Of a stretch of 64,000 bases of DNA, positions 26,108-39,550 are shown in pieces. The position numbers and the translations under genes were made by a program. The stretch comes from Rostratula benghalensis. Its lineage: Eukaryota; Chordata; Aves; Charadriiformes; Rostratulidae. The notes beneath the pieces are model-generated. The model saw only the letters and a list, made by a program, of their open reading frames with translations, searched no databases and had not been told where the DNA came from. The stretch covers positions 765,541 through 829,540 of the forward strand of contig VXAI01000116.1 of NCBI GenBank assembly GCA_013399305.1. The letters run 5' to 3'. Every line of letters starts with the position of its first letter. The first letter of the stretch is position 1.

Positions 26108-29100
26108 TGTTTTAGGTTTTCAGTTGCTAATGTAGAAAAGAGTAGCAGAACAAAAAAAAAAGTCACTTGTTTGCCTTGCACATAAGCTAATCTGTATTTC
26201 AACAAGTTCACCGAGTCAACTGAAACCCTTTGTTTAGAGGCAGGATGCCTTCTAATGTATATACAGTGTTAATTAAAAATTCATTATTTGAAGCATGCCT
26301 TTTCCACCTGCTTGAGGAAGTCATACGGAAGCCACTTTTTTTTTTTCCTTTTGAGAATGTAAGTATTTATCTGTACAGTGTCCAACAGTATGTTGGTCAA
26401 CATACAACTTTGACCAATTTATCTGCATGCATTCATAACAAATTTTTACTTTCAAAACCTTGCAGAACCAACATTATTGCAATAATATAACTTCAATTTT
26501 GTAACTTTTCAGGGCTTAAAAAAATTGGGAAAATCAAACTCCACAAGAAGGCATTGCTCATACACTGAAAAAAGAAACCACAAACATCTGTCTCTAGCAA
26601 TTTACAGTAATGATCAGTGTGAAATAAATCCCTAGTTATAGATCAGCAACAAGAAACTTTGCATAACCTATGTCATAGTCCAGGCAAAAGGCAAGCATTT
26701 GATTCCCCTCATTCTCAACACAAAATCCGCAGTAGCACATTCAAATCTGTCACACAAGCATTTAAATAAACGTTTTTTATTAAAATAAGAACTGTCTAAA
26801 AAAATATGGGGATCCTAAATATTCATGTATTACAGTATCACATATTTTGATTTAAATTTAACAGAGCTGGACAATATCCCATTATTTTAATTGATTTTGT
26901 CAACACCAATGCCTTCTGCTAACCTGATCACCTTGAAAAATACTAGTTATCCTCTACAAGGTCTGCTTTTAATCTGACACTATTTATCCTCTAAGCGTCT
27001 CACTTTTTCCATCTGTTCAAGAAAGCACCATATATAAAAATGTTTTTTACAACATGGATATTACCTACTGAACATAACCAGTAGGAAGCCAGTAGGGCTA
27101 ACAGCTAGGCAGTTGTCCAAGCTTAGCATGAACACCTACCAGTAACTTCATGCTGTTTTCAGATAAAGGTAAAATCTTCATATTATTTGGTATGAATCAT
27201 TATACAATTCCTTTCTTGCAAACTGCCAAATTCAACAACTAAAGGTCTTCAGGAGGTGAGGATAAAAGTTATTTACTAATACAAATGAAGCTTGTATGAA
27301 ATAATTTACTGCCTGATACCATATGACAGTTGTGCTCATTATTTACATTCGAAAACTTTTCAGTCATCTTTTCCAAACACTGCATATGCTTAGACTAACT
27401 TTCTTCTAATAAACAAGTCAAGTTGTATGATTATATAGGTCATTTTGGATTTTCTTTACATGAAGAGCATCCACATGGCATACTGCTCAGATTTCTGTTT
27501 TGAATGTACCTCTTCAAGCGCAGAACTTAGCAAACTACATGTGTATCTGTACATAAATGTAATGATGGCATGATATAACAGAAGAGTCTATAGCCATCAT
27601 TAAAACTCAAAGGCAAATACAAGATCTCAGCATCTCTATAAATGAACACACCTCTGCTTACATGCCTAAAATAAAGTTTTAATCATCCACTTCTGAACAC
27701 TAATTTAGAACCTTGGCAGCTGCTGCTTTTCCTTTTCAGGCAAACAAAATGTTGAACAGAAATCTCTTATGTGCAGACCACTGCTTGCAATAGGAACAGC
27801 TGGTTCCAACTGAATAGAGCACTGCTGAGGCAAGGACAAGAATCTGACTCTTGCAAAAGAATTAATCCAGCTCCAAGTTACATATATTTTGCACATATGT
27901 GAGCGGCTATAAACTCTAACTAGATCAGGTAACTTTATGAGACACAAAATGCTTTCTTATTATGAAAAAGTATTTAAAAAATATCTGATTTTCCTCACTA
28001 AGACAGTAAGTACACTTCGCGGATTTAAATGGTCCTTTCTGGTACCTGCTTTGGCCTCCTACACAGAACTGATCATGCATGTTCTCCCCAAAATTATTTC
28101 ATTTCTCCATCAAGCCTGTACTTTCTGCTTGAGCTACAGCATAGCTTTCAGAAGGGTGCCCCAATGTTTCTCGTTTTTTTTGTTGGTTTTTTTTTTTAAG
28201 ATTTGAAAATGTTTTTACATGTGTTCCTCTATAAATGAATGATGACCAAAGGTAATTAATGCCAATTTAAACAATCAGAAAACAAGCCCAAAACCCAAGA
28301 AAAAGCCCAAAATTATTTCTTGTCTGCTTTTATCCTGTTTTTTATTCTAGCAATTTGACCAGAGTAGTTCTATTTCTGTTAAATAAGAAGTCTATCCAAA
28401 ACATCTCTTCATAAATACTTTTCTTCTTTTTTCTTTTTATTTTTTTTTTAAGAGCAAAACAACAGTTTTTCATTTCTTTGATTGAACTATCAGATTAACT
28501 GCCAAGTCTGCACATCCAAGCTGAAAGAAAAACTGAGTAATTTCCTTCTTGCCTGTGGTTCATAATCTGTGTATGCAGACCTGTGGACCATGTTTGCCTT
28601 ATGCTACTTTCTCACATACCTGTTTATTTTTATCAGAATTATTGAACACCAAAATGCTGTTAAATGCAATGATTTCCACTCCTCCTTCCCTCCTAGATTC
28701 CCTTTGGGTTTGCCTTTATTTATGGCAAGTTGTTGACTTAGGATTTTTTTCTGATCTTTAACATGAGAAGACTGTTGCTGGAGCGTGGATTGACACGTTC
28801 TGTAGAAGTTAGACCTTAATACCTGTGGGGGTAGAGACTCTGGATACCAGACCTACTCTTCTGCTTTTAGTGCACACCAGACTCAATGTCTCAAACAGAC
28901 TTTTCTTACTTTGTCTAAGCACTTTCTTCCTCAATCAAAATATTTAAAAACATGTGATTAACTCTGAAAAGATGAACAGCCTAGTAAAAACAAGCAAGGG
29001 GATGAAAGTTAAATATATACTGGCATACTTTGCTGGGTCAGGAATGACATGCTCAACCACTGAGACAACGAGGTTCAGCCAAAGATATAAGATATTCTGA

Positions 29101-31456
29101 TTTTTATTGTTGTGCTGGAATAGAAAAACTACAAGAAGTAAAGGAAGAAATCTTCTTACTCTGATTTCTGGCTGCTAAATGCTCAGGTGATCAAGTAAAA
29201 AGGCAAGTTTCTCCCTACAGCAAGTAAAAAGGAGAAGGTACAAGATCAAAAAAATGGAACAAAAAAATGTGTGCAAAGAAAGCAAGATATGGATAAATTC
29301 TGGGTTAGTATTACTGATGTCCAACAATTATCAGTTTTAGTGAAAATATGGAAAAAAGCTTTACAGGTGACATTTACAACAGCTGTTCAGACATAAGTCT
29401 CTCATAAAGTACTACTGGGAGAGATTACATGTGTTCCAGATGCTACCACAACAGAGAACTCTGAGATAGCCAAGACAGGAGGATAAAGGTAAATTTTCCT
29501 ACTTGCACTCCTCATAAACCTAATATATAAGAGATTCTCTTATTTCAAAAGGAGATGGGCTCTACATGGATACACGCTGTCTTTTATTGAATCTGATTGC
29601 TCAATGTGCTAAGTGTTGGAATTATTGCTGCAAGGAGGTTTTACATCTGCTTTGTAGAATACAGATACTTTACAGATAAGCTATTTTATCATCAAAGAAT
29701 ACAGATGATTCCATAAGCTCCTAAAGACTGAAGTTTGAACACATTTAGCCTTTAAAATAGAAGAGGAAAAAAAAACCCAAACCACCAAAAAAAACGCAAA
29801 TCACACAGATTCACCAAAAAAAGCTGTCTTGGACATGTGTTAGCATAAAACTTAACAGCACTTCTAATGGATATCTAGGTGGGGACATACAAATCCAACC
29901 TTTTCTACCTAGAATATCTACTTAGGACATGTCAGAGACTACTGAAAACTGATCTGAGGTTGCATTCACGTTCTGAGTGAGACAGCACAGTAGTACAACA
30001 GATGATTCCTGAAAATATTCAAATCAGGTAGCAATAGTACAATACATTAGACACACAGAGTGCAGTATAACTATCTTCGTGTCACTCTCACATTAATTTA
30101 TTTTTAAAAGCAGCTGTTACTAAAAACTTTCTATGTAAAAAAAACAAAACACCACATTTAAGAATTCCCAGGCTCTCAAAAACGTTTTATAATTTTGCTT
30201 TGTCATAGGCTCAGTAAATTAAGAACATACTCTCACAATCAAAACCTACCTTTGTCACACACATACCCTCCCAAGTCACTAGCATCTCCAATAATAAAAG
30301 ATTACATTAATTTTTAATCATTAAGATATAGCTCTCCCCCAAAAGCTTTTGCGTATTTCTTAAGTTGCAGCAAAAATCATGTTTCCAGTTCCACAAAAAT
30401 GATGCAAATTTAAACCCAATCAAAATTCAGGTAAATAAACTGTTTTTAAAATGGTTGTGCATGTCACACTCTACCTTAGTGCACACACACAACAAAATAC
30501 CATGTAGTGACAAGAACCCCACCTCAAGTCACTTGTCTGTCACCGGAACCTATCAAGGCTACAATTTCTAACTTTCAGCACTTCTAAAACGTTGTTTAAA
30601 GTCTAGCCTGATGATCTTCTGTAGTTCAAATTCACACATTAACAAAGCTGCTTCTGCTATGAAACCAAACCAATAACATAACCCCTCTGAAAATAAACCA
30701 CCAAATATCTCTTACAAAATGTACCACATAGAATGGGTTGCTAAACATAAAAAAAGCAAGGCAATGTGGAAAACATTTTTTTCCCCCCCTCTTACAAATC
30801 AAGATTAAGGTGCAGGTTCTACATTATCAGAATTTAAGGGCAAGGAGGCTGCAACAAGGGGAACAGACTGGTAGTAATCAATTCTAGCTTGAACATGACT
30901 ACATGTATCTTTTTTTTGTCCCCCAAACCTTTTTTTTGTCAACTATGCACACAAAGTGCAAGTCTGTCAGTTACCATCTATTTTTTCATTAATAGCTGTA
31001 CCTTTCTAAGTATTTTCCTCAAAAGTAGTTGCTCCTATGGCAACACATTCTCCAGCACTCATTCCTTAAGAGTGACCTCACTATTACAAGTGAAAGACAA
31101 TTGAATGGGGCAGCCTACATCTGTCCCCTATTTTCTGTTAGGAAAGTGCAAGTAAATTGGCCAACTAGCTTGATTGCCAGCTATTTCATTATTTAAAAAT
31201 ATTCACATCTATAACCAGTCAAAAGTAATATACACAATTTAAGAAAAGGAACAGCAGGTGACATATGTTGAAATCTTAGTGCGGTTCCTTCCTTCTAAAA
31301 AAAAAAAAACCGCTATAGAAACAGAGATGATTACAGCATTCCAGATTTTATTATTTACTACTGGATTTTATGTATTAGGAGAATAATACCACTTACACCT
31401 GGGAATTTCTGTAGAGTGTGAGGGCTTTTTTTTTTTTGGTTGCTGGAATTTTTACT

Positions 31457-31492
31457 TCTTAAGGATATTAGCTTTGTCTTAAGGATATTAGC
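31457..31492 (+). repeat. 20-bp tandem duplication
   Basis: TCTTAAGGATATTAGC occurs at 31457-31472 and 31477-31492, with TTTG between. It is a two-copy tandem repeat with a 20-bp period. Confidence 0.85.
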
Positions 31493-33005
31493 CGTCTGCC
31501 GCCTTCCTCCCAGCAACTTTTGAATTCACTGGATAATTCCAACTTTTTTTTTTTTAAATTGAAGCCTAGAGTTTCTAAAAAATATTAACTTTATATGTAT
31601 AAAGTTTTATATCCAACACAGAAAAGACCTCTTGCAGGCATCCTTAAAAAACCCAAACCACAGCTGTTTCGTGGCACCGCAAGCCTCAATATGTAATCCA
31701 ATACAGGAGGGGAATCCTCTGATACAGCAGGAGAATTTTTATTAGATTTCATTCCTCATTAGACAACAGAGAATCCAGCAATAAGAAAAAGCTACAGAAA
31801 ACCAAACTTTATTAGTTCTGCTTCTCCTGAATACACCTGCGAATCCCTTAGTTTTAGGCTGTTTGTTTTGGTTAAGAATTTAAAAGGGCAAAGGAGAGGA
31901 AATTATACATGTATTCTGCTAGTTTACAGAGGTCAACTTTCAACCAAACTTCATTCAACAGTCTTTCAAAGCACCTGCTGTCTGGATATTAATTTACAGC
32001 TGTATAAAAATATATGTCTACAACACAGTGCTCAATTCTTTGGATAACCAAAAAAAGGATGGGTGAGAAAATTAAACTTAAGCATCTTCAACTGAAAATT
32101 GGAAAGAAGCATTGCTGCAGCATGCTTGGGAGACTGATCCCTCAATCCCTGCCATGCCAAACCCATTATCACCCCAAAGGGGATAATAACTGTCATGCCT
32201 AGTCTCAAGCTGGAGTACGTTTGTTAGTGCACTGACTGATACAGAAAACAAGGGCTAGCATAAGAGATGTTTCACACTAAAGCGTGCTAATGAATCAAGG
32301 CGACAGGAGAGAGTTTTAACCTTCACAGAGCAAAGGAGTTGTCTGCTAACTAGGCAAGCAGAGGAAACAGGAGTCTAACAAAAGAAACATTTGTACACAC
32401 AAGAAAGTAAAACAAAGCTGGGTATTTTTTTCAGTTCACAAATAAATCTTGACCATCTCCTTCATAAGGAGTAACCTAATTAGTTTCTGAGTAGAAAAAG
32501 GGGAAACTGTCTGGACACCTTGAAAGTCTCAAAAAGAGAGAACCAGCTAGGACAGTGAACCAAATCACAGCTAAAGGGTAGAAGCAGTGAACAAATTCCC
32601 TCATCAGTAAGCTCTCGAGCTGAGGTTCCAAAACAGTCCTTCCCTAAAGGGAGGACCAAAAGGTGAAAGGCAAACACAAAGACTGACATCCAGACTGACA
32701 GAAGTTCAGCAGGCGAAGGAAAAGGTTTTGCAATCCATACTTCTGCTGCACAGACGACTCAGTACAGAAAAACAGTTGGCTACAGGCCCCTTTTTAACAA
32801 GGTTTCAAAGAGCATTAATAGTGTTCCCAAACATCTCAGTAACAGTGAACAACACTTACTCATTTTTATTAAAAACAGATTAATGTTCAGCATAGCAGTG
32901 TACTGAAACTGACATTTCTTTTCATACACAGAAAGAGGTTGTTTTCCAATACCTGATCCTTTAGCTTTTCACTTACATTCTGTACATTCCTATTTTTCCA
33001 CACAG

Positions 33006-33100
33006 CGGGGTGGGGTGGGGGTTTTTTTGGTTGTTTGGGATTTTTTTTTGTGGGATGGGGGGGAGGTTTGCTGTTTGTTTAGTTTGGTTTTTTTTTTTAA
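33006..33100 (+). repeat. G/T-rich low-complexity tract
   Basis: About 95 bp is almost only G and T, with several runs of four or more G separated by T runs (GGGGTGGGGTGGGGG, then T7, then TGGGATGGGGGGGAGG). Such G runs could form a G-quadruplex on the plus strand. In the minus-strand LRBA transcript the tract reads as an A/C-rich stretch. Confidence 0.8.
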
Positions 33101-35606
33101 CTACGCTTATAACCTGCCTTCAAAACATTTCAGTTGTGTATTTATGCAGTTTTTGTTAGGTTTGCGGTTCTGTATTTTCACATACTAGTCTCCTGTTTAC
33201 AGATTTCTTTCAGTTCAAAATTCAAAATTTCATTGGGCACAAACAAATCAATTCTGCTATACATATGCAGTGGTCTTGATACATCTGGAAAGCCTGGGAG
33301 CAACTGTATGTGTAACACATTTGTGACTTGTGAACATGGTGAAATTCAGACCAACACATTGTGAATGCAGCACACACACTGTAGATCTTACGAGTCCCAG
33401 AGGCAAACTTTCTGCACATATTTCTGTCCAGGGAATCCTAGCCAAAACATGGCAAGCCTAAACATAAAACTTTCAACTGCTGTGAGAGAGAGAGGTACAT
33501 TCATACCTTTCACATAAAAGCGAAAAATACATCTGAAAGCAAGTATAAAAAGAGATTTAGATCTCTTATTCTAGACCTCTTCCTCTTCTAGAAAGATTTT
33601 TCTTTGCCCAATAAAGAAAACCAGTATAACTATGCAGTTTAAGTCTAAATCAGTATCATTCAACTCTTTTCATTTTTAAGTTTTAATTAAAATATTTCAG
33701 CTTCTGGAGTTTTTAAGATAATAAAGTTATGGCAAAATACATAAAACAATAAGGAGTACAATAAAAAAAAAAAGCCTGAAATGTTTTAGTATAAATGTTG
33801 GTATGTGCGAAAATAACGTGCAAACTGTATAAAGAGAAGAGTAGTTCTGGTACATAGCTCATGTCATATGAGGGATAACAGTTTCATTTTAATGAATGCT
33901 GAAAAGCCAAATAGCACTGCAATGACCAATTCAGCAATATCTTTAAAGTCTCCTATAAACTGGAGGAAAATAGAGATAGATAAAAAGGAGCCATTTTTAA
34001 GAATTAATCCCTTTCTCCTTCCCCATAATGAAACTTATGTTCCCATTTCTTAAAAAAAAAAACCCTCTGCTAGGAGTCAGAAACTAAATGAAGTAACAAT
34101 TACTCAGATTTTTTTTTTCTGCTAACCAAAACCACACTTTTCAGTCTTCAAGGGATCATTTGTCCCTGAGACAACCACTCTGAAGCTAGACTGTAAGTTA
34201 TTGATGTTGTTTATGGAGGTGGGGGAGTGCTTCCATCTGTCTGTGATGAGTACCGCAGGTTTTTAAAAGAAAACAGTTAATTCCAAACAGTTTACTGATA
34301 GAATGTTCTCTGAAAGCTTGACCTAGACAAGCTTAATAACTACTAGGTGACTGCTACTTACAACTCAGTCCCAGCAACTCATTTGCCCATGATAATCATC
34401 TTACACAGATGAACCTTACGTTGTGGCTTACATGTGTGTGGGATCTCTGCGTTATCTATGCTAATAAAACATTAATCAAGGGCCAAATTTATAGCAGGCA
34501 CTTTATAAGTAAGGTCAAGACAGGTCAGCCTCACATAATAGGAAACAACTACAGGCTAGATCTTAACACTGTAACTGAACACCCTTGTTACTTTACCTTG
34601 GCCCTTGGGATCAAGACTAGTAGCAAAATGTTTTCTCTGCCTCAGAATGGTGTTTCCCTCATCATAAACTGAAATGCAACCGTTATAATGGTCATTATTT
34701 TTATGTATCTTGAGAACATCTACACATTTTAAAGGAAAAATCTCAAATAACTATTTCCTCTATTCCTACAAGAGATATTTATATAGCATTCTAATTTATG
34801 TGATAAATTATTTCGGTTTTAATTCAGTGGCCATCCTAATCCTTTAAAATTTATTTTCTTCTAGTATTCTGGCTAGCTCAAGCTACTCACTAACAAACTT
34901 TAGGTCTACATAAAGGGATTTTCTTGTAATACTAACTCATTAAGACATCTTTTAAAAAATCCTTTATAAAAAGTAAATATTGCTCTTAGTCTGTCTCAAC
35001 AATCGACTTACACTGAAGAAAATATTGATGATTCTGAATGGCCACTGCAAGTCAGAGAGCACGGCCTCATCACCTGCTGTGTCATTTTCTATAAGTCTCA
35101 GTAATATGCATATACAGTTATGGACAGAACATTAAACTAATTGGTAATAATACCAGATTACTTTATTTTTATCTTAAAGGGACTCTTCCTTTCTTTTTTA
35201 TGTGGTAGGTAGGTAGGAAATAAATGAGCAAACTGGAATCTAATTTTTGAGACAGAGGCTTATCTTACAATTCCCAGCTATAATGTCTGCCAAATATCAA
35301 TTCCCTTCCTCAAGGGAATACAAATTATAGTTTCAACATTAACCAGTGCACAAGGACAGGAAGAAGGAAAATCCATGACACATCAATAAGTGAGTATTTA
35401 ATGAAACTAAAGAGTATTCAGATTCTGCAAAATCCCATATTCAGTATTAGAAACTTAACTGAAATATTACAGAATGTGAAATCATACTTACAAAATTCAA
35501 AGAAAGTGACACAAAAAGGCAGAAGAAAAATTCTTTAAAAAAACGTTTCAAGCCACACAACTTCTTGAAGGCTAAGGTAGAGGTGCTATCAAGTATTGTG
35601 ACTTAC

Positions 35607-35671
35607 CTTCCTTCATTCACAAGCTCAATAAAGGCAAGGCCAGCATTCTTTTGTATAGAGTTCTGCCACTC
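35607..35671 (-). CDS. LRBA: LRBA exon (65 bp)
   Basis: A pyrimidine tract ending TTTTTCCCCAG precedes a 65-bp exon with donor GTAAGT. It starts between codons, has 21 codons and ends with AG, the first two bases of an arginine codon. It encodes [20 protein letters not shown], then G and the split R. This is one of the best conserved stretches of the neurobeachin family. The valine in IELVNEG is the form I recall for LRBA, where NBEA has isoleucine. Confidence 0.97.
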
Positions 35672-37238
35672 CTGGGGAAAAACCAAAAACAATAGAAAAC
35701 TAGTTGTATAAAACCAAAACTAAGAAAAAACATTTTCAGCTACAAAGTCACAGATTTTCTTTTCAATTTTAGCAACTTACACCATCATCGGCAAACATAT
35801 AAAGCATTAACTGGGTACTAATCAGAAAGGAACATTGACAGCATGAAGAAACAAAACTCCATCGTTTACACACAGTCATATTCTGTGGAGGGGAAAAAGT
35901 ACAAAAAAATCTCACAAATGGCTGCATAATTTTCCTGTGTTATGCTATGCAATAGTTCTCAAATTACTCTGTTTCACTGATGCTTTTTGCTTTGTTGAAC
36001 CTTGATAATGTTTCACATTAACGTAAGGCTCATTCTTTAGATACAATTTTGTCTTACAGTTGAAAAAGTCTCGCTTATATGTCTATAATAATCCTCTCCT
36101 CAGCATCACATTGCCAGCTCTACTCAAAAAAATCTGCTAATGATCCAAATATTGCATCATTTACACCCGGTATATTTTAAAAAAAAAATTAGCACATTAT
36201 TAACACTGGCTTCTTAATGCACTGAATGATGGTAACGGCAGAACGCTTGTGCACTGCACATCTCTTATCCAACTGAACCCTGAATTGCAGCAAATTCCTA
36301 CACCTCTTAAACATGTAGGCAAGTTTTGCCTAGCTCCCAGAACAGGCACACTGGAAAGCAACCGACCCAGATGACCTGTCCCTGAGGCTTGGTTCCCCCA
36401 TGTGAAAGCTGAGGAGAAAACGCAACTGGTTAACAAAAACACAAAGAAGATTTTTATTTTTTTTTTAATCCTAGACTCAATAGGAATAAATTTACTACCC
36501 TAATTTTTAGCTCTGTCAAAGTGTGAACCTTGTATTTTTGGGAAAATAAAGAGGCATTGGATGGAACAGGCCAAATAACACTCTTGGTTTAAACTCTAAA
36601 ACTCTTCTGAACTAAGATAAAAGAACGTTTCTGCAGCAGAGGGATATTTAAGTTTCAGATGCTTTTCCGTATCAGCTGCCTTGATTGTTCAATTTTTGTT
36701 GCATGAAATAATAATCCTAATGATTATCCTCATCAGTACATGTATCACTGTGGTTCTTCTCAAAAACCTCATCAGCTCCAAAAGAGGCAAAAAGTGCAAA
36801 ACTGAAAAGATCTCGTAACTTTAAGGTTTCTGAATGTGGGAGTTGTTAATACCCAGTGTCAACAGTATAAAATTACCTCTCAGACAGTGACACAAAGGTT
36901 TGGTCAGACATTAGCAAAAGCCAGTAGAACAATGTTGTTTCTTTACAATTTAAATGCTGCCATCCTTCCCCCTACAAAAGAAAAAGATTTCCAGATTTCT
37001 AACACAGAGGAGAAGTTATAACTCTGATATCTTAAGGCCCAACATACTCTTTTAGTATTTTTAAGTGCAACAAAGTATTACAATTTTAAATTAGTCAAAA
37101 CTAAGAGTAGAATAACTGGAAATTGTGATGTATTATTCATCATGAATTATAAATGTATTTGTAAACTATTTATATAACTACTTTATACACATAATAGGTA
37201 CAACACGTTCAAGTATCAGCTATGTTCCATTTACATAT

Positions 37239-37277
37239 GGGGTTTTTGGGGTTCTGGGGTGGTTTGTGTTTTTTTTT
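37239..37277 (+). repeat. Short G/T-rich tract
   Basis: The stretch has GGGG, GGG, GGGG and GGGG runs separated by T or TTCT, ending in a T run. It is the same kind as the tracts at 33.0 and 58-59.5 kb. Confidence 0.7.
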
Positions 37278-39224
37278 AAAAGCTACATTAAGTTGTGTCA
37301 TTGGTCCCTACTGCTAGCTATAACTTATTAATATTTCTCCCACTACCCTTCTCCCACTTCTCCTCTATTGCTTTCTTGTGACAACCATTACATGGCTTCA
37401 AGTTAGTCTTTGAGCTGTCTGAAACAACATTAAGAAGTATTTGTTCTTATGAAAAAAAATATCTTTTAGATGCTAGTGTTCTAAACAAAATGACATATGC
37501 AACTAATCCTCATAAAAGTTTTTAAAAATGTAATACCGAATCCTAAATACTTCACTTCATATAAAGATAATTGAAACTATTCTCCGTTGGCTTAAATGTG
37601 CAAAAAACCTCAAGAAAAGCAAAATATCTTTTTCCACTTATGACATTGTCCATCTGTTGCTCTGCTCTTTAAGAGAGCTCACTACAATACTTGCAAATTT
37701 AATTGGTGAAGATGGAGGTTGCCAAAAGTGAAAAGCAAGAGCATTTATCATGATACTTTTCAGCATTTTTCTCTACATCAGACATCATCAAAGAAGGCGT
37801 TAGTCTAAACAATTTCATAAATCACAGCTGAATACACGCTAAAGCTAATTTTAATAGCTAAAAGAAAAGACTAATGGTCATAATCTTTCATGATCCATTC
37901 AATATTTCCCCACAGTATATGTTATCTCTCAAACAATTACACTCAGTATGCATATTGCATTATTGTATCAACATCTTAGTTATCCATCTCCCAAAGGAAT
38001 TAGGGAAAAGAAACAACACGTTAAAAGCCTCAAACTCCACCACTAATGCAACTAAATAACTATAAAACACATTTCAGCACTTTCCTAAGGAAGGACTGCA
38101 AGGGAAGATCAACAAAGTCAATAATTTCATACCTGTTCTAAGCTGCACTTAATTGCCCATCATTTCCTACAGCTATAAATGTTTAGTAACCAAGAGACAT
38201 AATCTACTTCTAATGCTTTTGGTCACTGTACACTCAATAGTGAAGCAGGAAAAAAAAAAAACCCAAAACCCTAGAAGCACTAAACACTGTAACAAATACC
38301 TGCAATGAAAAACAAACATTACAAGGAGAAAAATATGAAATCACATTTTATTCAAATACCATGTCTGACGTGGAAATTTCCTAGCTAATTAATGCTTCAC
38401 CTACTTTCTTAATGGTATTTGTAAACACTTCCATAAGTACTCGAGGTAAAATGCAAGTACTATATCCTTTTCTGAAATGGTGTTTCAAACCCCATCATAA
38501 GCAAAATTATGTCCCAGTCCTCTATAGCTCCAATTTTATATCATCAACAGCTTTCATTAACACATTCCAAGTCAATGTACAAGGATGATAAAATGAAAGC
38601 ATTAAACAGTACTGATCTTAAACCCCTCCCTTCAAAAACTAATAATCTCCCTCAAGGCTTACATCATGACCTACTGTTGTCCCATTTCAGTCAGGCTGGG
38701 GGTTTTTAATCTACCTTACAGTGTTTTTTTACGTAATTCTAACTAACCATCAGTCGTATGACAGTACCAAATGCTCTAATGAAACTCACATAAATTACTA
38801 CGTTCCCATTGTCTAGGAAATACATTTCGGCTGAGGACCACAACATACATTGGACCATAACCAACAACGAGAGCAGTCTAGTAAAACAATCTTCAGAAAT
38901 TCTTGTCTTCCAATCTTCCATTTTATTTCATTTCAGCTACATATGCATGTGCAGTTATGTCAGTCTTTAAATGCATTGAAAAGTCTCTTATACTACTTGA
39001 TCATCTTATTTCCTTTTGCAAAAATAAGGTATGCCTCTAATCATACAGCATCATCAGATATGAGAAGTTCTTTAAACAAATCCTACATTGAACTTGAATT
39101 TTCCAGTGGCAACTCTATTGGTCAGCCATTTTCTTCCAATTGCTGCTGCCTCCCCTGCTCATTCAGAAACAGTATTTCAAGAGAGTCTGATTTACCCAAA
39201 CAGGCCTGCCCAAAAGCCTTTTCT

Positions 39225-39550
39225 ACAAGCAGCAGCTAGCAGAAACCAGCTTCAAAACGAAGAAACGCAGGTGGTTCTTCACACGGTGCATTACAGATCG
39301 GCGGAGCCTAATGCCAAAGGATACTGTGACGACCAAAATTCAATAGCAGCAAGAGGAGACTACAGAAGTACACAGAAGGGAAATACATTGAGACTGAGTA
39401 GATACCACAGAAACGACATTCAGTTCAGAAAATACCCCAAGCTGAAAATAGGTGGAGAGCAGAGAAGTAGGACGCTTGTCCTACTTTATTCTTCTTGAGC
39501 ACCTCTTTGTGCCTACAGTTGGAGATACAACTATAAGCACGGTAGAGCCA
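39225..39550 (+). repeat. Degraded CR1 LINE 3' end
   Basis: The plus strand carries AGAAACCAGCTTCAAAACGA at about 39240, GGTGGTTCTTCACACGGTGC at about 39271, and ATGCCAAAGGATACTGTGAC at about 39311. It then has AGGAGACTACAGAAGTACAC and TGCCTACAGTTGGAGATACA. This is the order of the C-terminal pol and 3' UTR of old CR1 elements (GGTGGTTCTTCACAC...GTGGAACTCATTGCCAAAGGA...GGAGACTAGACAA...TTGGAGACA). The rest of the element is absent. Open frames across it are leftovers, not genes. Confidence 0.7.

Larger units (their letters stand above)
25295..35606 (-). other. LRBA: LRBA intron, 10.3 kb
   Basis: The intron splits an arginine codon after its second base, with donor GTAAGT and acceptor ...TATTCTGTGTCCTCAG. 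Plus-strand contents include a 16-G run at 26092-26107, a 20-bp direct duplication at 31457-31492, a long G/T-rich tract at 33.0-33.1 kb, and several A/C-rich tracts (for example 29.77-29.82 kb). No gene, RNA or clear transposon is seen. Confidence 0.85.

Noticed and set aside
38850..39498. Two overlapping plus-strand frames of 129 and 136 codons
   Set aside because: Their 3' parts run across the CR1 fossil at 39.23-39.55 kb, and the 5' parts show no coding signature.
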